Origin: GCA-2861595 sp035525365
GTDB lineage: Bacteria > Actinomycetota > Acidimicrobiia > Acidimicrobiales > GCA-2861595
Assembly: GCA_035525365.1 (NCBI GenBank)
Contig: DATLEK010000015.1
Coordinates: 1-15,459, forward strand
Direction of reading: 5' to 3'
DNA: 15,459 bases
Below, piece after piece: positions 1-7,864 of the stretch (positions within the stretch are counted from its first letter, which is position 1; every line of letters begins with the position of its first letter). The notes under the pieces are model-generated. The model was given only the letters and a program-made list of their open reading frames with translations, was not told where the DNA came from and searched no databases. A program made the translations under genes and the position numbers.

Positions 1-141
1 GGCGGAGGCCAGTTGCCCGGCAGCGTGGAGGTGTCGAACTTCCCTTCGCCGCAAGTCGTGGGCGGCGCCGTTTCTCTGCTGACGACGGAGTTCCCGTGGT
101 CTGCCGGTGACCGCGCGCGGGTGGACGCGGTCCTCGCCGCC
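1..141. repeat. Terminal direct repeat, left copy (assembly overlap of a circular molecule)
   Basis: These 141 bases are identical to 15319-15459. A perfect repeat exactly at both contig ends is the usual mark of a circular or circularly permuted molecule assembled linearly. The length equals a k-mer size used by common assemblers, which is an inference about its origin. The repeat lies inside one gene, which reads through in frame, so it is best counted once (unique length 15,318 bp). Confidence 0.95.
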
Positions 142-528
142 ATCGACACCCTCGAAGCCCTCACCACCGATCTACGCACCGAAGCCCGCCGCCGGCCCAC
201 CTACCGCCTCGACTCCACCTCCGCCTCCGTCACTACGGGCGCCTTTGTCACCGTCCACACCGTCACGCCTGCCGTGGCTACCGTGGTCACCGGCTACAAC
301 TGCGACCTCAACGCCACCGGCGCGTTCAACTACCGGCAGCGTCTCATCACCGGCACCGACGCCGCACCGACCATCGCCACCGCCGAGCAGCTCTCGACGG
401 CCGACAACTCCTGGACCCAGGTCGCCCTGTCGGTGCCCGCCGGCACCCGCATCGCCGTACAGGTGTCCCACGGAGAGGTGACGCCCCAGGAGTTCCGGGC
501 CAGCCTCGCCTACTACGAGGAGCCGTAG
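1..528 (+). CDS. Putative virion protein, C-terminal part (starts at 14962 across the join)
   Basis: This is the continuation of the gene that starts at 14962; the frame is open from base 1 to the TAG at 526-528. It carries a second helical segment (RARVDAVLAAIDTLEALTTDL), then about 110 residues rich in Thr, Val and Ala with alternating hydrophobic residues, ending ASLAYYEEP. The pattern, including GTRIAVQVSHGE, suggests a beta-sandwich or jelly-roll domain such as occurs at the tip of phage fibres and head decorations. A TTG at 13 could be taken as a start by a gene caller, but that would be an artefact of the cut. The next gene starts three bases after the stop. The fold call is inference. 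Confidence 0.8.
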   Translation, partial: GGGQLPGSVEVSNFPSPQVVGGAVSLLTTEFPWSAGDRARVDAVLAAIDTLEALTTDLRTEARRRPTYRLDSTSASVTTGAFVTVHTVTPAVATVVTGYNCDLNATGAFNYRQRLITGTDAAPTIATAEQLSTADNSWTQVALSVPAGTRIAVQVSHGEVTPQEFRASLAYYEEP

Positions 529-531
529 CCG

Positions 532-774
532 GTGGCCGTGACCGTCCCCCCGAGCCGCGATGTCTGGTGCGCCGAGATCCTGGCCACCTGCGCCGAGATG
601 GATGCATCGACCGACGCCGGCACCCACGCCCGGGGCCTCATGGCCATCGCCGAGCTGTGCACCCATCGCCCCGCAGACGTCACTCCCCAGGAGCTGCTAA
701 CGGTGGTTGCCCCGCTGGCGGCCCACGCCAACGCCTTCCTTGCCAGCGTGGCCGGCGCTGGCGGTACGCCATGA
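532..774 (+). CDS. Small hypothetical protein, 80 aa
   Basis: It starts with GTG at 532, three bases after the upstream stop, and its end overlaps the next ATG (ATGA at 771-774). The protein is helical and Ala-rich, with two Cys residues in the stretch WCAEILATCAEMDASTDAG and a hydrophobic C-terminal helix (LLTVVAPLAAHANAFLASV). I do not recognise a family. Its position inside a tightly coupled cluster, between a putative virion protein and a Lys-rich peptide, suggests a structural or assembly accessory role. The tight coupling on both sides is the main reason to accept it as a gene. Confidence 0.65.
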   Translation: MAVTVPPSRDVWCAEILATCAEMDASTDAGTHARGLMAIAELCTHRPADVTPQELLTVVAPLAAHANAFLASVAGAGGTP

Positions 775-917
775 CCATGGGAGACGCCTTCAACCCGGAG
801 GCCAAGAAGGCCAAGAAAGTGTTATTGCGACCAGCTCGCAAGAAGGCGGTTCCGTTCACCATCGGTCAAGCCTTCGCCCATCACCCGCCGGCCAAGAAGA
901 AGAAGGTCGAGAAGTAG
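771..917 (+). CDS. Lysine-rich small protein, 48 aa
   Basis: ATG at 771 overlaps the previous stop by four bases (ATGA), and the stop TAG is immediately followed by the ATG of the next gene at 918. The product is strongly basic, with Lys clusters near residues 11-16 (KKAKK) and at the C-terminus (PAKKKKVEK), separated by VPFTIGQAFAHH. No family is recognised. Small basic phage proteins of this type can bind nucleic acid or acidic protein partners in virion assembly; both ideas are inference. A longer frame beginning at 567 contains this protein but overlaps the upstream gene, so the 771 start is preferred. Confidence 0.65.
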   Translation: MTMGDAFNPEAKKAKKVLLRPARKKAVPFTIGQAFAHHPPAKKKKVEK

Positions 918-1703
918 ATGTCGCACGCAGCCGACAAGATCGGCGCCGGCCCACCGCCCGGAGACGCCAGCACCACCGGACCCAAGCCCATCGGGGTACC
1001 CGAGGGCTACGCCGCTCCCGTCACCCGCCAGGTTGACCGCTTCGCCCGGGTGGGCCCCTTCAACGCCAACCCCTATGGCACCCGCCCTCAGCGCACGATT
1101 ACCGCCGGGATGCCACCCCGCTACTTCGACGGCGACGACTACCTGCCGGCGACTCTCTCAGTGGAGGAACGAGCGCAGCTCCAGCGGGCGATGCTGGCAG
1201 CCGGCGTCTACTCGAAGAACGACGTGGTGCGTTTCGGTTTGTGGGACGACGTGAGCCGCAAGGCGTACCGCCAAGTGCTGGAGCTGGCCAACGGTTCGGG
1301 CCTGTCGGTGGGCGATGCGCTGCGCTCGTGGTCCCGGGCGGCGCCGGCCGCGGAGGAGACATCCACACGCGCCCCACTGGTAACCCGCGTATCGAACCCC
1401 GCCGATCTCGCCCGCCTGGCTGATTCGGTGGCCCGCAAGGTCATCGGCCGCAAGGCTGATCCCGCCGTGGTGGCCCGTCTCGCACGAGAGTTCCAGGCGA
1501 CCCAGGCCGCCGAGCAGACCGCCGCCTACAACATGGCCGAGAGTGGCGGCCAAATCGTCGAGAGTCAGGACCCGCAAGCCTTCATGGCCGACCGCATCCG
1601 CAAGGAGTACCAGGTGGAGGCCGCAGCCAACGACGCCGCCGAGGTGGGAGCGGAGTTCTTCAAGCTCCTTGACGAAGTGAACAAGGAGATCCCGTTCTTA
1701 TGA
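918..1703 (+). CDS. Putative phage structural/internal virion protein, 261 aa
   Basis: The ATG abuts the upstream stop and the end overlaps the next gene (ATGA). The N-terminal 60 residues are Pro/Gly-rich and probably disordered. A central helical part begins with LSVEERAQLQRAMLAAGVY. The C-terminal half has LADSVARKVIGRKADPAVV followed by an Ala/Gln-rich helix, then DPQAFMADRIRKEYQVEAAA and a final helix ending EIPFL. From memory, this combination (an ARKVIGR-type segment, then a DPxAF...EY segment) occurs in structural proteins of metagenomic and actinobacterial tailed phages, encoded just upstream of very large virion proteins. I cannot verify that here. Its location directly before two genes of the same apparent module supports a virion role. 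Confidence 0.7.
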   Translation: MSHAADKIGAGPPPGDASTTGPKPIGVPEGYAAPVTRQVDRFARVGPFNANPYGTRPQRTITAGMPPRYFDGDDYLPATLSVEERAQLQRAMLAAGVYSKNDVVRFGLWDDVSRKAYRQVLELANGSGLSVGDALRSWSRAAPAAEETSTRAPLVTRVSNPADLARLADSVARKVIGRKADPAVVARLAREFQATQAAEQTAAYNMAESGGQIVESQDPQAFMADRIRKEYQVEAAANDAAEVGAEFFKLLDEVNKEIPFL

Positions 1704-2119
1704 GCCCCCACGGCGGCCGGCGCAGGGGAAAGCCGGGCAAGGCCTACGGACAAAGGACCGACTTGAACACGAACCGATCTCCCCTTCCCGTGGAGGTGGC
1801 CTCAGGGCAGCCCTACGGCGCCAGAAAGGCCCAGGAGGACGCCCAGCGCGCCATGCCCCTCTCGGCGCCTCCTGCGCCGCCACAGGCCACAATGGGCGCC
1901 GTAGCGCCGGCGCCAGCACCGGGCAGCCTTGGCGATCCACTGAGGCCCACCGAGCGGCCGGAAGAACCGATCTCTGCCGGCGTCGATTGGGGACCGGGAC
2001 CCGGTAGTGAAGCCCTCGCCATCGGCACCGACGATCCCAGCGCGGACGAGTTGCGGGCCATCTATGCCCGGTACCCAACCGAGGCCCTCCGGGAGGCCAT
2101 CGAAGCACTGGAGGGCTAG
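1700..2119 (+). CDS. Pro/Gly-rich putative phage virion-module protein, 139 aa
   Basis: ATG at 1700 overlaps the upstream stop (ATGA), and its own stop overlaps the next start (TAGTG at 2117-2121). The N-terminus is basic and Gly/Arg-rich (HGGRRRGKPGKAYGQR), followed by GQPYGARKAQEDAQRAMPL, a long Ala/Pro linker, the motif RPTERPEEPISAGVDWGPG and a short C-terminal helix (YPTEALREAIEALEG). The PT-RP-EP-x-AG...GPG signature is one I associate, from memory, with small proteins in tailed-phage virion modules of Actinobacteria; the function is unknown. The largely disordered composition suits a scaffold, linker or cargo-binding protein. Placement between two likely virion proteins is the best evidence of role. 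Confidence 0.7.
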   Translation: MSPHGGRRRGKPGKAYGQRTDLNTNRSPLPVEVASGQPYGARKAQEDAQRAMPLSAPPAPPQATMGAVAPAPAPGSLGDPLRPTERPEEPISAGVDWGPGPGSEALAIGTDDPSADELRAIYARYPTEALREAIEALEG

Positions 2120-5100
2120 TGGCCGCCACCTACTTCTCAGATCCCGACGACGAGGAGCAGGTCTTCGCCCGCCTCGAAGCCGCCCGCCAGCGCCGCAACA
2201 CCGCCAGCAGCGCAGCTCACCCCCGAGTGGCCGCCCGGGTGACGATGAACCACGATGCGTACCCCTGGATGAGCGGTGGGGCGAACCTGTCCCTCGCCAA
2301 GGCAGGCCACGGCCCCGATTCCCCCGTGACCAAGACAGCCGCCATCGGCGCCGCCAAGGCCAAGGCCAAAAAGGGCGGCTTCTCGATCGGCAACGTGGTC
2401 AAGGCCGGCGCCAGGGGAGTGGCCGGCGCCGTTGACTTCGTGGTTCCCGAGGCCGTCGAGAACGCCGTGGGCACCGGAGTACGTGCCGCCGGCCGGGGCG
2501 CCAAGCCCGTGGTGCGTGGCACCTTCCTGGCCTTCGACGCCCTCGCCGACGAGGTGGCCTACAACTTCCGAGACACCGCCCAGAAGATCCGGGAGGAAGG
2601 AGTCGTAAAGGGGCTCCTCACCGGAGGTGGCCCGCGCATGCCGGGTGAGAAGGCACAATCGGATCTCGCCATCATCGGCGAGAAGCTCGACAAGGGCGAA
2701 CGCATCGACACCGGATCAGGCTTCTTTCCTTCCGGCGACATCGCCAAGGAGCAGGCGGCGCGCGCCCGGGAGTTCGGCACCATCGACGGCCACGCCATCA
2801 ACCCGGGGCGCCTGCTGGCCTCCACCATCACCGAGCCCGGCACCAAGCCCTACAAGGTGCTGTCCGGTCTGGTGGACGCGGCCATCGCCATAAAGGCCGA
2901 TCCTGCCGCCGTGGTCCTCGCCGCCAGCTCCAAGGCCCGCAAGGCGGAGAAGCTTTTCGGACCCGAGCACGAGGCCGCCGGCGCCGTCGACGGGACGAGG
3001 AAAACCACCATCGCCCCCGCCGTGCAGACGTGGCTCAACGGCAAAGAGGGCCGGGAGGTGACCGACTACCTCGCCACCGAGAAGAACTTCCAGCGGGCAT
3101 GGGAGAACACCAACAAGAAGATCCCCGTTCAGACGCTCACCAAGCTGATCGACGCCGATACCCCCGCCGAGGTGCGGGCGATCCTGGCCCCCGAGCTTGG
3201 ACTGGCCATCAGGGAGAAGCCCACGGTGGGCGGCTTCGGCGTGGCCGTCAAGAAGAACCTCTCCGGTGTTCGCATGGCCCAGTTCATGCCCGGCCCCCAT
3301 ATCGACCTCGACGACCTCGACGAATCGGTAGAGATGCTTGACCGATTTCAGCGCACGGCCCGCCTCGACGCCGAGCGCATCGCCACGAACAACGAGCGCA
3401 TGGCCCGGGCCAAGGGTCGCGCCGGCGCCTTCAAGGTGCTGACCGACACCATGGCCGACGTGGCCGCCAAGGTGGCCGACGAGGCCGGCGGAGGCCCAGA
3501 CGCCGCCCGCAAGGCCCGGGAGATGACCAAGCTCTTTGTCAACCAAGAGGCCACCCTCACCCGCTACTTCGTGGACGAGATCGGCCAGAACGCCCGGGTG
3601 CCCGGCGGTGTCATCGACGGGGTAGGCCAGCCGGTCGCCAGCCCTCACCTGTTCGTGGAGTACATCAACCGGACCATCCCCCTCCCCGACGTGCGCGACA
3701 TCCGCCGGGCTACCTCCCGCATCGGCCGCATCATGGCGAACCCCGGTATCGACATCCCTTCCGCGATGGTGGACAGCTTCATGTCCAACGCGTGGCGCCC
3801 TCTCGCGCTACTCCGCGGCGCCTGGACCGTCAGGGTTCTGTTCGAGGAAATGGGGCGCCAGGCCGCCGCCGGACTCGACTCCATGGTGAACCATCCACTC
3901 TCCGCCATCGCCTGGGCCACGGGGCGCAAGGGCTCCTTGACAATGAAGGGCTCAACCTTCGCCGACGACGCCGCCGCAGCCGCAGACCTCGACGACTACT
4001 CCCGTGCCCTCAACAAGGGATCGGCCGGCTGGCGGGACAAGCCGGGCACCGTCGCCACGAGGTACAGGACCCTCTACCAGCGCGGAGAGGCCCGCTACGC
4101 CCGCTCGTGGGCCGAGGAGCTGGCCCAGCTCGCCTCCGATCCCCTTGGCCGGCGTGTCGCCCTTGGCCGCCTCTCTGACGGGGACAGAACTCCCAACCCT
4201 GCTCCCGGGCTCGACGGCATCAAGGACTGGTGGTTCGAGGGCGCCGGCCGGGAGATCCGCGAGCAGATGGCCGAATCGAACCCCGCCCTCCTCAACCGCC
4301 TCGACGCCGATGAGTACGTGGAGTCAGTCGCCTACCGGGTGCGGGTGAAGACCCACGGCGCGCCCGAGCTGGTGGACGCCATCGCCACCGGCAAGATCGG
4401 CGAGAAGGCCCTCACCGATGGGCGCAGCGTGAGCAAGGAGGCCGTCGAGTACCTGCGCCGGCTGGAGTCAGAAGGCATCGGCCCGAACATCGTCAAGGGT
4501 GACGTGACCGTGGCGGTTGGCGGCAAGCTCGACCAGGCCCGCGAGCAGAGAGAACGTGCCATCGAGTGGATGTTCGGCATCCTCATGGCCAAGCCATCGA
4601 ACTGGCTCTCAAGGTCCCCGGCGTTCAAGCAGGCGTACTGGAACCGGGCCGAGGAGCTACTCCCCAACATGACGCCTGCGGCCCAGCAGAAGGCGCTACA
4701 GGCGGCCAGGAAGGCCAAGTTGGACACCGACCAGATCAGCGCCCTACAGCGGGCGGCCAAGGCCGGAAGCGGGAAGCTGGAGATCGACGACGCCGACCTA
4801 CTCGCCAAGGGCTACGGGCTGGACTTCGTAAAGAAGCTCCTCTACGACCAGACCGAGAAGCGCCAATGGGCCGACATAAGTCGAAATATATTCCCATTCG
4901 GCTCCGCATGGGCCGAGGTGGGCGGACGTTGGGCCCGCTTGGGATATGAGCGCCCCCAGAACATCCGCCGGGCGCAACAGGTCGTAGAAGGCGCTCGAGG
5001 TGCAGGGATCTTCTACACCGACCCGCAAACGAAGGAGGAGCGCTTCGCCTTCCCTGGTTCACAGTTCGTGTCCTCGGCGCTGATCGGCGTCCCCATCCCC

Positions 5101-6321
5101 CTCGAAGGATCGGTGGCGGGGCTGTCGTTCTTCGGGTCCAACTTCATGATGCCGGGCTTCGGTCCCATGGTGCAGGTTCCCGCCGGCTGGCTGATCCCCG
5201 AGAAGCCCGAGTGGGACGACGTGAGGGAGTGGATGCTGCCGTATGGCGAGAAGGACACCTCCGGGGGCTGGCTGGAGTCCTTCCTCCCGCCGTGGTTCCA
5301 GAAGGTGCGCACCGCCCTCGAAGACCCAGAGTCGGACCGCGTGCTCGGCAATGCGACTCAGGACATGGCCCGCTACCTCGCCAGCACGGGCCGCTACGAC
5401 CTGTCCACCGTGGAGGGCCAGGCCGATTTACTTGAGGATGCCAAGGACAAGGGCAAGGGGATCTTCCTGCTCCGGGCCTTCGCCCAGTTCTTCGCCCCCT
5501 CGCCGCCTACTCCGAAGATGCTGGCCATGGACAAGGACGGCAGGATCACCACGGCGTTCAAGCTGACCGAGGAGTTCCACAAGCTCCAGACCGCCGACTA
5601 CGACACCGCGGCGGAGAAGTTCCTCGAGCGCTTCGGCGAAGACGCCGCGCTGTTCATGGTGGACAAGACCAAGGGCCAGTTCCCCTCCTCGGCGGAGGGC
5701 GATAAGTGGGCGAGGGCGAACCCCGAGCTGGCGAAGAACTACCCGACCACCTACGGCTTCTTTGCACCCCAGGGCGGAGAGTTCGACTACGCCGCCTACC
5801 GCCGCCAGATTCGTACCGGTGAGCGCAAGGTGACCAAGCCCTCCGAGGCCATCGACGCCGCCAACGCTCAGGTTGGCGCCATGTTGTACCGCCAGGCCAA
5901 GGACAAGATGCCGGCCAAGCCCAACGCCGCTCAGCGACAATGGCTGGCCGAGGTGAGAGACGAGATCGCCAAGGAGTACCCGGGCTACGACCCCTTCCCC
6001 CGCGACCTCGGCAAGATCCCCCGCCTCATCCGGGAGCTGGAGACGATCGTCGGCGATCGTGCGGTGGCGGCCACCGACGCTGGACAGGGAGTGGCGCTTT
6101 ATCTCAAAGCACGGGCCAAGGCGCTGGAGGCAGCCAAGGGTCTGGAGCTGGTCCACTTCAACAAGGCCAAGCGCGCACGCCACCTACGGGACTGGCTACG
6201 GGAGATCGCCCACGACATCGCCGAGGAGCATCCCGACTTCGCTGAGATCTACGAGCGGGTCTTCGAGCGGGAGATGACCGACGACGCCGAGGAAGCCGAG
6301 CTAGTCGCGGCGGGGCATTGA
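2119..6321 (+). CDS. Giant putative virion (ejection/internal) protein, 1400 aa
   Basis: GTG at 2119 overlaps the upstream TAG; the next in-frame ATG is at about residue 43. The gene fills over a quarter of the element. The N-terminus is basic and Ala/Gly-rich, followed by long helical Lys/Arg/Glu-rich segments. At residues 915-930 lies WADISRNIFPFGSAW, then RAQQVVEGARGAGIFYTDP, a Gly-rich hydrophobic stretch around residues 985-1020 (SALIGVPIPLEG, FMMPGFGPMVQVPAGW), and a helical C-terminus ending EEAELVAAGH. The FPFG, GIFYTDP and GFGP-VQ-P order resembles, from memory, the large internal/ejection proteins of podovirus-like phages and some polyvalent-type proteins. No polymerase, peptidase or lysozyme motif was seen. 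The hydrophobic stretch could insert into the host membrane during DNA entry, but that is inference. An infected-cell effector cannot be excluded. Confidence 0.8.
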   Translation: MAATYFSDPDDEEQVFARLEAARQRRNTASSAAHPRVAARVTMNHDAYPWMSGGANLSLAKAGHGPDSPVTKTAAIGAAKAKAKKGGFSIGNVVKAGARGVAGAVDFVVPEAVENAVGTGVRAAGRGAKPVVRGTFLAFDALADEVAYNFRDTAQKIREEGVVKGLLTGGGPRMPGEKAQSDLAIIGEKLDKGERIDTGSGFFPSGDIAKEQAARAREFGTIDGHAINPGRLLASTITEPGTKPYKVLSGLVDAAIAIKADPAAVVLAASSKARKAEKLFGPEHEAAGAVDGTRKTTIAPAVQTWLNGKEGREVTDYLATEKNFQRAWENTNKKIPVQTLTKLIDADTPAEVRAILAPELGLAIREKPTVGGFGVAVKKNLSGVRMAQFMPGPHIDLDDLDESVEMLDRFQRTARLDAERIATNNERMARAKGRAGAFKVLTDTMADVAAKVADEAGGGPDAARKAREMTKLFVNQEATLTRYFVDEIGQNARVPGGVIDGVGQPVASPHLFVEYINRTIPLPDVRDIRRATSRIGRIMANPGIDIPSAMVDSFMSNAWRPLALLRGAWTVRVLFEEMGRQAAAGLDSMVNHPLSAIAWATGRKGSLTMKGSTFADDAAAAADLDDYSRALNKGSAGWRDKPGTVATRYRTLYQRGEARYARSWAEELAQLASDPLGRRVALGRLSDGDRTPNPAPGLDGIKDWWFEGAGREIREQMAESNPALLNRLDADEYVESVAYRVRVKTHGAPELVDAIATGKIGEKALTDGRSVSKEAVEYLRRLESEGIGPNIVKGDVTVAVGGKLDQAREQRERAIEWMFGILMAKPSNWLSRSPAFKQAYWNRAEELLPNMTPAAQQKALQAARKAKLDTDQISALQRAAKAGSGKLEIDDADLLAKGYGLDFVKKLLYDQTEKRQWADISRNIFPFGSAWAEVGGRWARLGYERPQNIRRAQQVVEGARGAGIFYTDPQTKEERFAFPGSQFVSSALIGVPIPLEGSVAGLSFFGSNFMMPGFGPMVQVPAGWLIPEKPEWDDVREWMLPYGEKDTSGGWLESFLPPWFQKVRTALEDPESDRVLGNATQDMARYLASTGRYDLSTVEGQADLLEDAKDKGKGIFLLRAFAQFFAPSPPTPKMLAMDKDGRITTAFKLTEEFHKLQTADYDTAAEKFLERFGEDAALFMVDKTKGQFPSSAEGDKWARANPELAKNYPTTYGFFAPQGGEFDYAAYRRQIRTGERKVTKPSEAIDAANAQVGAMLYRQAKDKMPAKPNAAQRQWLAEVRDEIAKEYPGYDPFPRDLGKIPRLIRELETIVGDRAVAATDAGQGVALYLKARAKALEAAKGLELVHFNKAKRARHLRDWLREIAHDIAEEHPDFAEIYERVFEREMTDDAEEAELVAAGH

Positions 6322-6344
6322 AAGGCTCCCGCCGCAGGAGGATA

Positions 6345-6371
6345 TTCAAGGTCGCCCTGCACGACCTTGAA
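6345..6371 (+). terminator. Hairpin downstream of the giant virion gene (terminator-like, no T tract)
   Basis: TTCAAGGTCG (6345-6354) and its exact complement CGACCTTGAA (6362-6371) form a perfect 10-bp stem with a 7-base loop. It begins 24 bases after the stop of the 1400-aa gene and ends 32 bases before whiB. No run of T follows, so intrinsic termination would be of the U-less type proposed for some actinobacterial genes. A processing site or mRNA stabiliser is an alternative. Confidence 0.6.
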
Positions 6372-6403
6372 GCGCACGGTTCCTCCAACTTGGTCACCGA
6401 CCG

Positions 6404-6775
6404 ATGACCAACGCCATCTACGCCACCGGCCCCACGAGCCCGACCACCGCACTGGCCGACGCCCTCGGATTGGCCCACCCGCCATGGCACGCCGATGCCC
6501 TCTGCGTCGAGTACCCAGAGGTGAACTTCTTCCCCGAGAAGGGCGAGGCCGAGGTGGTCAGGGCGGCTCAGGCGGTATGCCGGCGCTGTCTGGCCCGTGA
6601 GGAGTGCCTCGCCTTCGCCATGAGCGATTCATCCATTGTCGGGGTCTGGGGAGGGACGACCAGGAGCCAGCGGGTGGCGATGCGCAAGGGGCGCCGGGCT
6701 GGGGCGCCGGGCTGGCTAGGGCCGGTAGCTCCGCCCCGCCATCGCCGAGCGCAGGTCGTTGACCACCAGCGGTAG
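6404..6775 (+). CDS. whiB: WhiB-family iron-sulfur transcriptional regulator (C-terminus probably altered)
   Basis: WhiB proteins bind a [4Fe-4S] cluster through four Cys and usually act with the principal sigma factor; they are confined to Actinobacteria and their phages. All hallmarks are present: W28, C34, FFPEKG at 42-47, C59-x-x-C62, C68-L-A and GVWGG at 80-84. A basic tail (RVAMRKGRR) follows, as expected for the DNA-binding end. The reading frame then runs 23 codons further than the usual family end because of a 13-bp tandem duplication (6690-6715), and these last codons overlap the 3' end of the convergent recombinase gene. The gene stands alone after the late operon. Phage-borne WhiB proteins can down-regulate host whiB genes or block superinfection (TM4 WhiB is the known case); such a role here is inference. 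Confidence 0.92.
   Translation: MTNAIYATGPTSPTTALADALGLAHPPWHADALCVEYPEVNFFPEKGEAEVVRAAQAVCRRCLAREECLAFAMSDSSIVGVWGGTTRSQRVAMRKGRRAGAPGWLGPVAPPRHRRAQVVDHQR
6690..6715. repeat. 13-bp tandem duplication inside whiB
   Basis: GGCGCCGGGCTGG occurs twice head to tail (6690-6702, 6703-6715). Thirteen is not a multiple of three. Removing one copy would bring TAG at 6717-6719 into frame and end WhiB after about 100 residues, at MRKGRRAG. The second copy therefore extends the protein into sequence antisense to the recombinase end. Confidence 0.9.
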
Positions 6776-7765
6776 GTAGATCTCCGTGGTGGACACGTAC
6801 GCGTGACCTAGGGCGGTGCGCACGTCGAGAATGTGGGCGCCACCTTTCAGCATGTCGGTCGCGCAGGAATGTCTGAGCGCATGGGCGGAGCGGCCATCCC
6901 TCGGCGCCATCTTCACGCCGGCGGCCTTCATGGCCTCGCCCACGATCTTGCCGACGTAGTGAGGCTGGACGCCTCGACTCGGCTGGACGTAGCTACGGAT
7001 GAGCGGGCCCGATGCCGTGGGGTACTCCTCCAGGTAGCGCACCATCGTGTTCCACGTCTCGTCGCTGATCGGCAGAATGCGCTCACGGTCGCGCTTGCCG
7101 ACGACCCGCACGGAGCGGTCCACTTTGGAGATGTCGCCCATCTGGATGCCGGCCACCTCAAAACAGCGCAAGCCTTCTTGGCACATCCACATCGCCATGA
7201 GCTGCGCTCGCACGTCGTGGCACGCCCGGATGGTGGCGCCGATGGCGTCAAGGTCGAGCGCCCGGGGGATGCGCCGGCCACGGCGAGGCCGCTGTACGCC
7301 GTAGGTCGGGTCCCGGCGCAGGTAGCGGTTCTCCACCATCCACGCGGAGAACCCGGAGATACAGGCGATGCCGTAGCGCACCGTGCCCGGCGAACGGGTG
7401 GGCGAGTAGCTGGCCAGCCACTCCTCTACGTGCTTCTTGGCAAGCGTCGATGCCGGACGCTCAGGACCGACATGGGCCATGAAGTCGTACAGCACGTAGC
7501 GGTAGTTCGTCGCGGTGGCTGGCCGCCACCCCCTCGCGCTGGTCTGCTCCAGCAGGAAGGTGCGGGCGAGGAACCACAGGCTCGGTCCCTTGCCCGGCTC
7601 GTGGCGCACGTCGTCGCTCAGGTGTACTCCGCTGCGGCAGGGAGTCGGGCAGTAGGTGGGCCACCGTCCTACGCCGGGGCGCTTGGTGAGTGCTGTCCCG
7701 CAGGCCCGGCAGGTGTGCGCGCCGTTGTACTTTGCAAGCGCCGCTTGTGGATTACGTTCAGCCAT
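6716..7765 (-). CDS. Tyrosine recombinase with N-terminal zinc-ribbon-like motif (int1)
   Basis: The product is 349 aa. The catalytic set of tyrosine recombinases is visible: R200 (EGLRCFEV), K224, H295-x-x-R298 (HALRH), H321 (LGH) and nucleophile Y330 (TTEIYL). A SAM-like core-binding domain spans about residues 60-155. The first 45 residues carry C19-x-x-C22 and C39-x3-C43, a probable zinc ribbon in place of the arm-binding domain typical of phage integrases. The start is supported by GGAGGT seven bases upstream (7773-7778). The gene is convergent with whiB and overlaps it by 60 bases. The overall form is closer to XerC/D-type recombinases than to int2, so dimer resolution or a second integration specificity are both possible (inference). 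A 25-bp near-palindrome lies 100 bases upstream. Confidence 0.92.
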   Translation of the reverse strand: MAERNPQAALAKYNGAHTCRACGTALTKRPGVGRWPTYCPTPCRSGVHLSDDVRHEPGKGPSLWFLARTFLLEQTSARGWRPATATNYRYVLYDFMAHVGPERPASTLAKKHVEEWLASYSPTRSPGTVRYGIACISGFSAWMVENRYLRRDPTYGVQRPRRGRRIPRALDLDAIGATIRACHDVRAQLMAMWMCQEGLRCFEVAGIQMGDISKVDRSVRVVGKRDRERILPISDETWNTMVRYLEEYPTASGPLIRSYVQPSRGVQPHYVGKIVGEAMKAAGVKMAPRDGRSAHALRHSCATDMLKGGAHILDVRTALGHAYVSTTEIYLPLVVNDLRSAMAGRSYRP

Positions 7766-7772
7766 GTCAGGG

Positions 7773-7778
7773 ACCTCC
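7773..7778 (-). promoter_or_regulatory. Strong ribosome binding site of int1
   Basis: GGAGGT on the minus strand is seven bases before the ATG at 7763-7765. It fixes the start of the recombinase and includes the N-terminal Cys motif in the protein. It is unusually strong for this element, where most genes rely on stop/start overlap. Confidence 0.8.
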
Positions 7779-7864
7779 AGTGTCCTTGGCCAGGCCCCGG
7801 GAGTTCACGCTCGCCGGGGCCACTGATTCAGGCGACGGTACACCTCGGGTGTGCCGGGGCGCTT

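Noticed and set aside
771..917. Eukaryotic nuclear localisation signal (PAKKKKVEK)
   Set aside because: It resembles one by composition, but in an actinobacterial element a nucleic-acid or acidic-partner binding tail is the simpler reading.
2716..3648. Minus-strand ORF of 310 aa within the giant gene
   Set aside because: High-GC antisense shadow of the 1400-aa frame, with Gly/His/Leu/Val-rich translation and no start signal. The sense frame is continuous through it.
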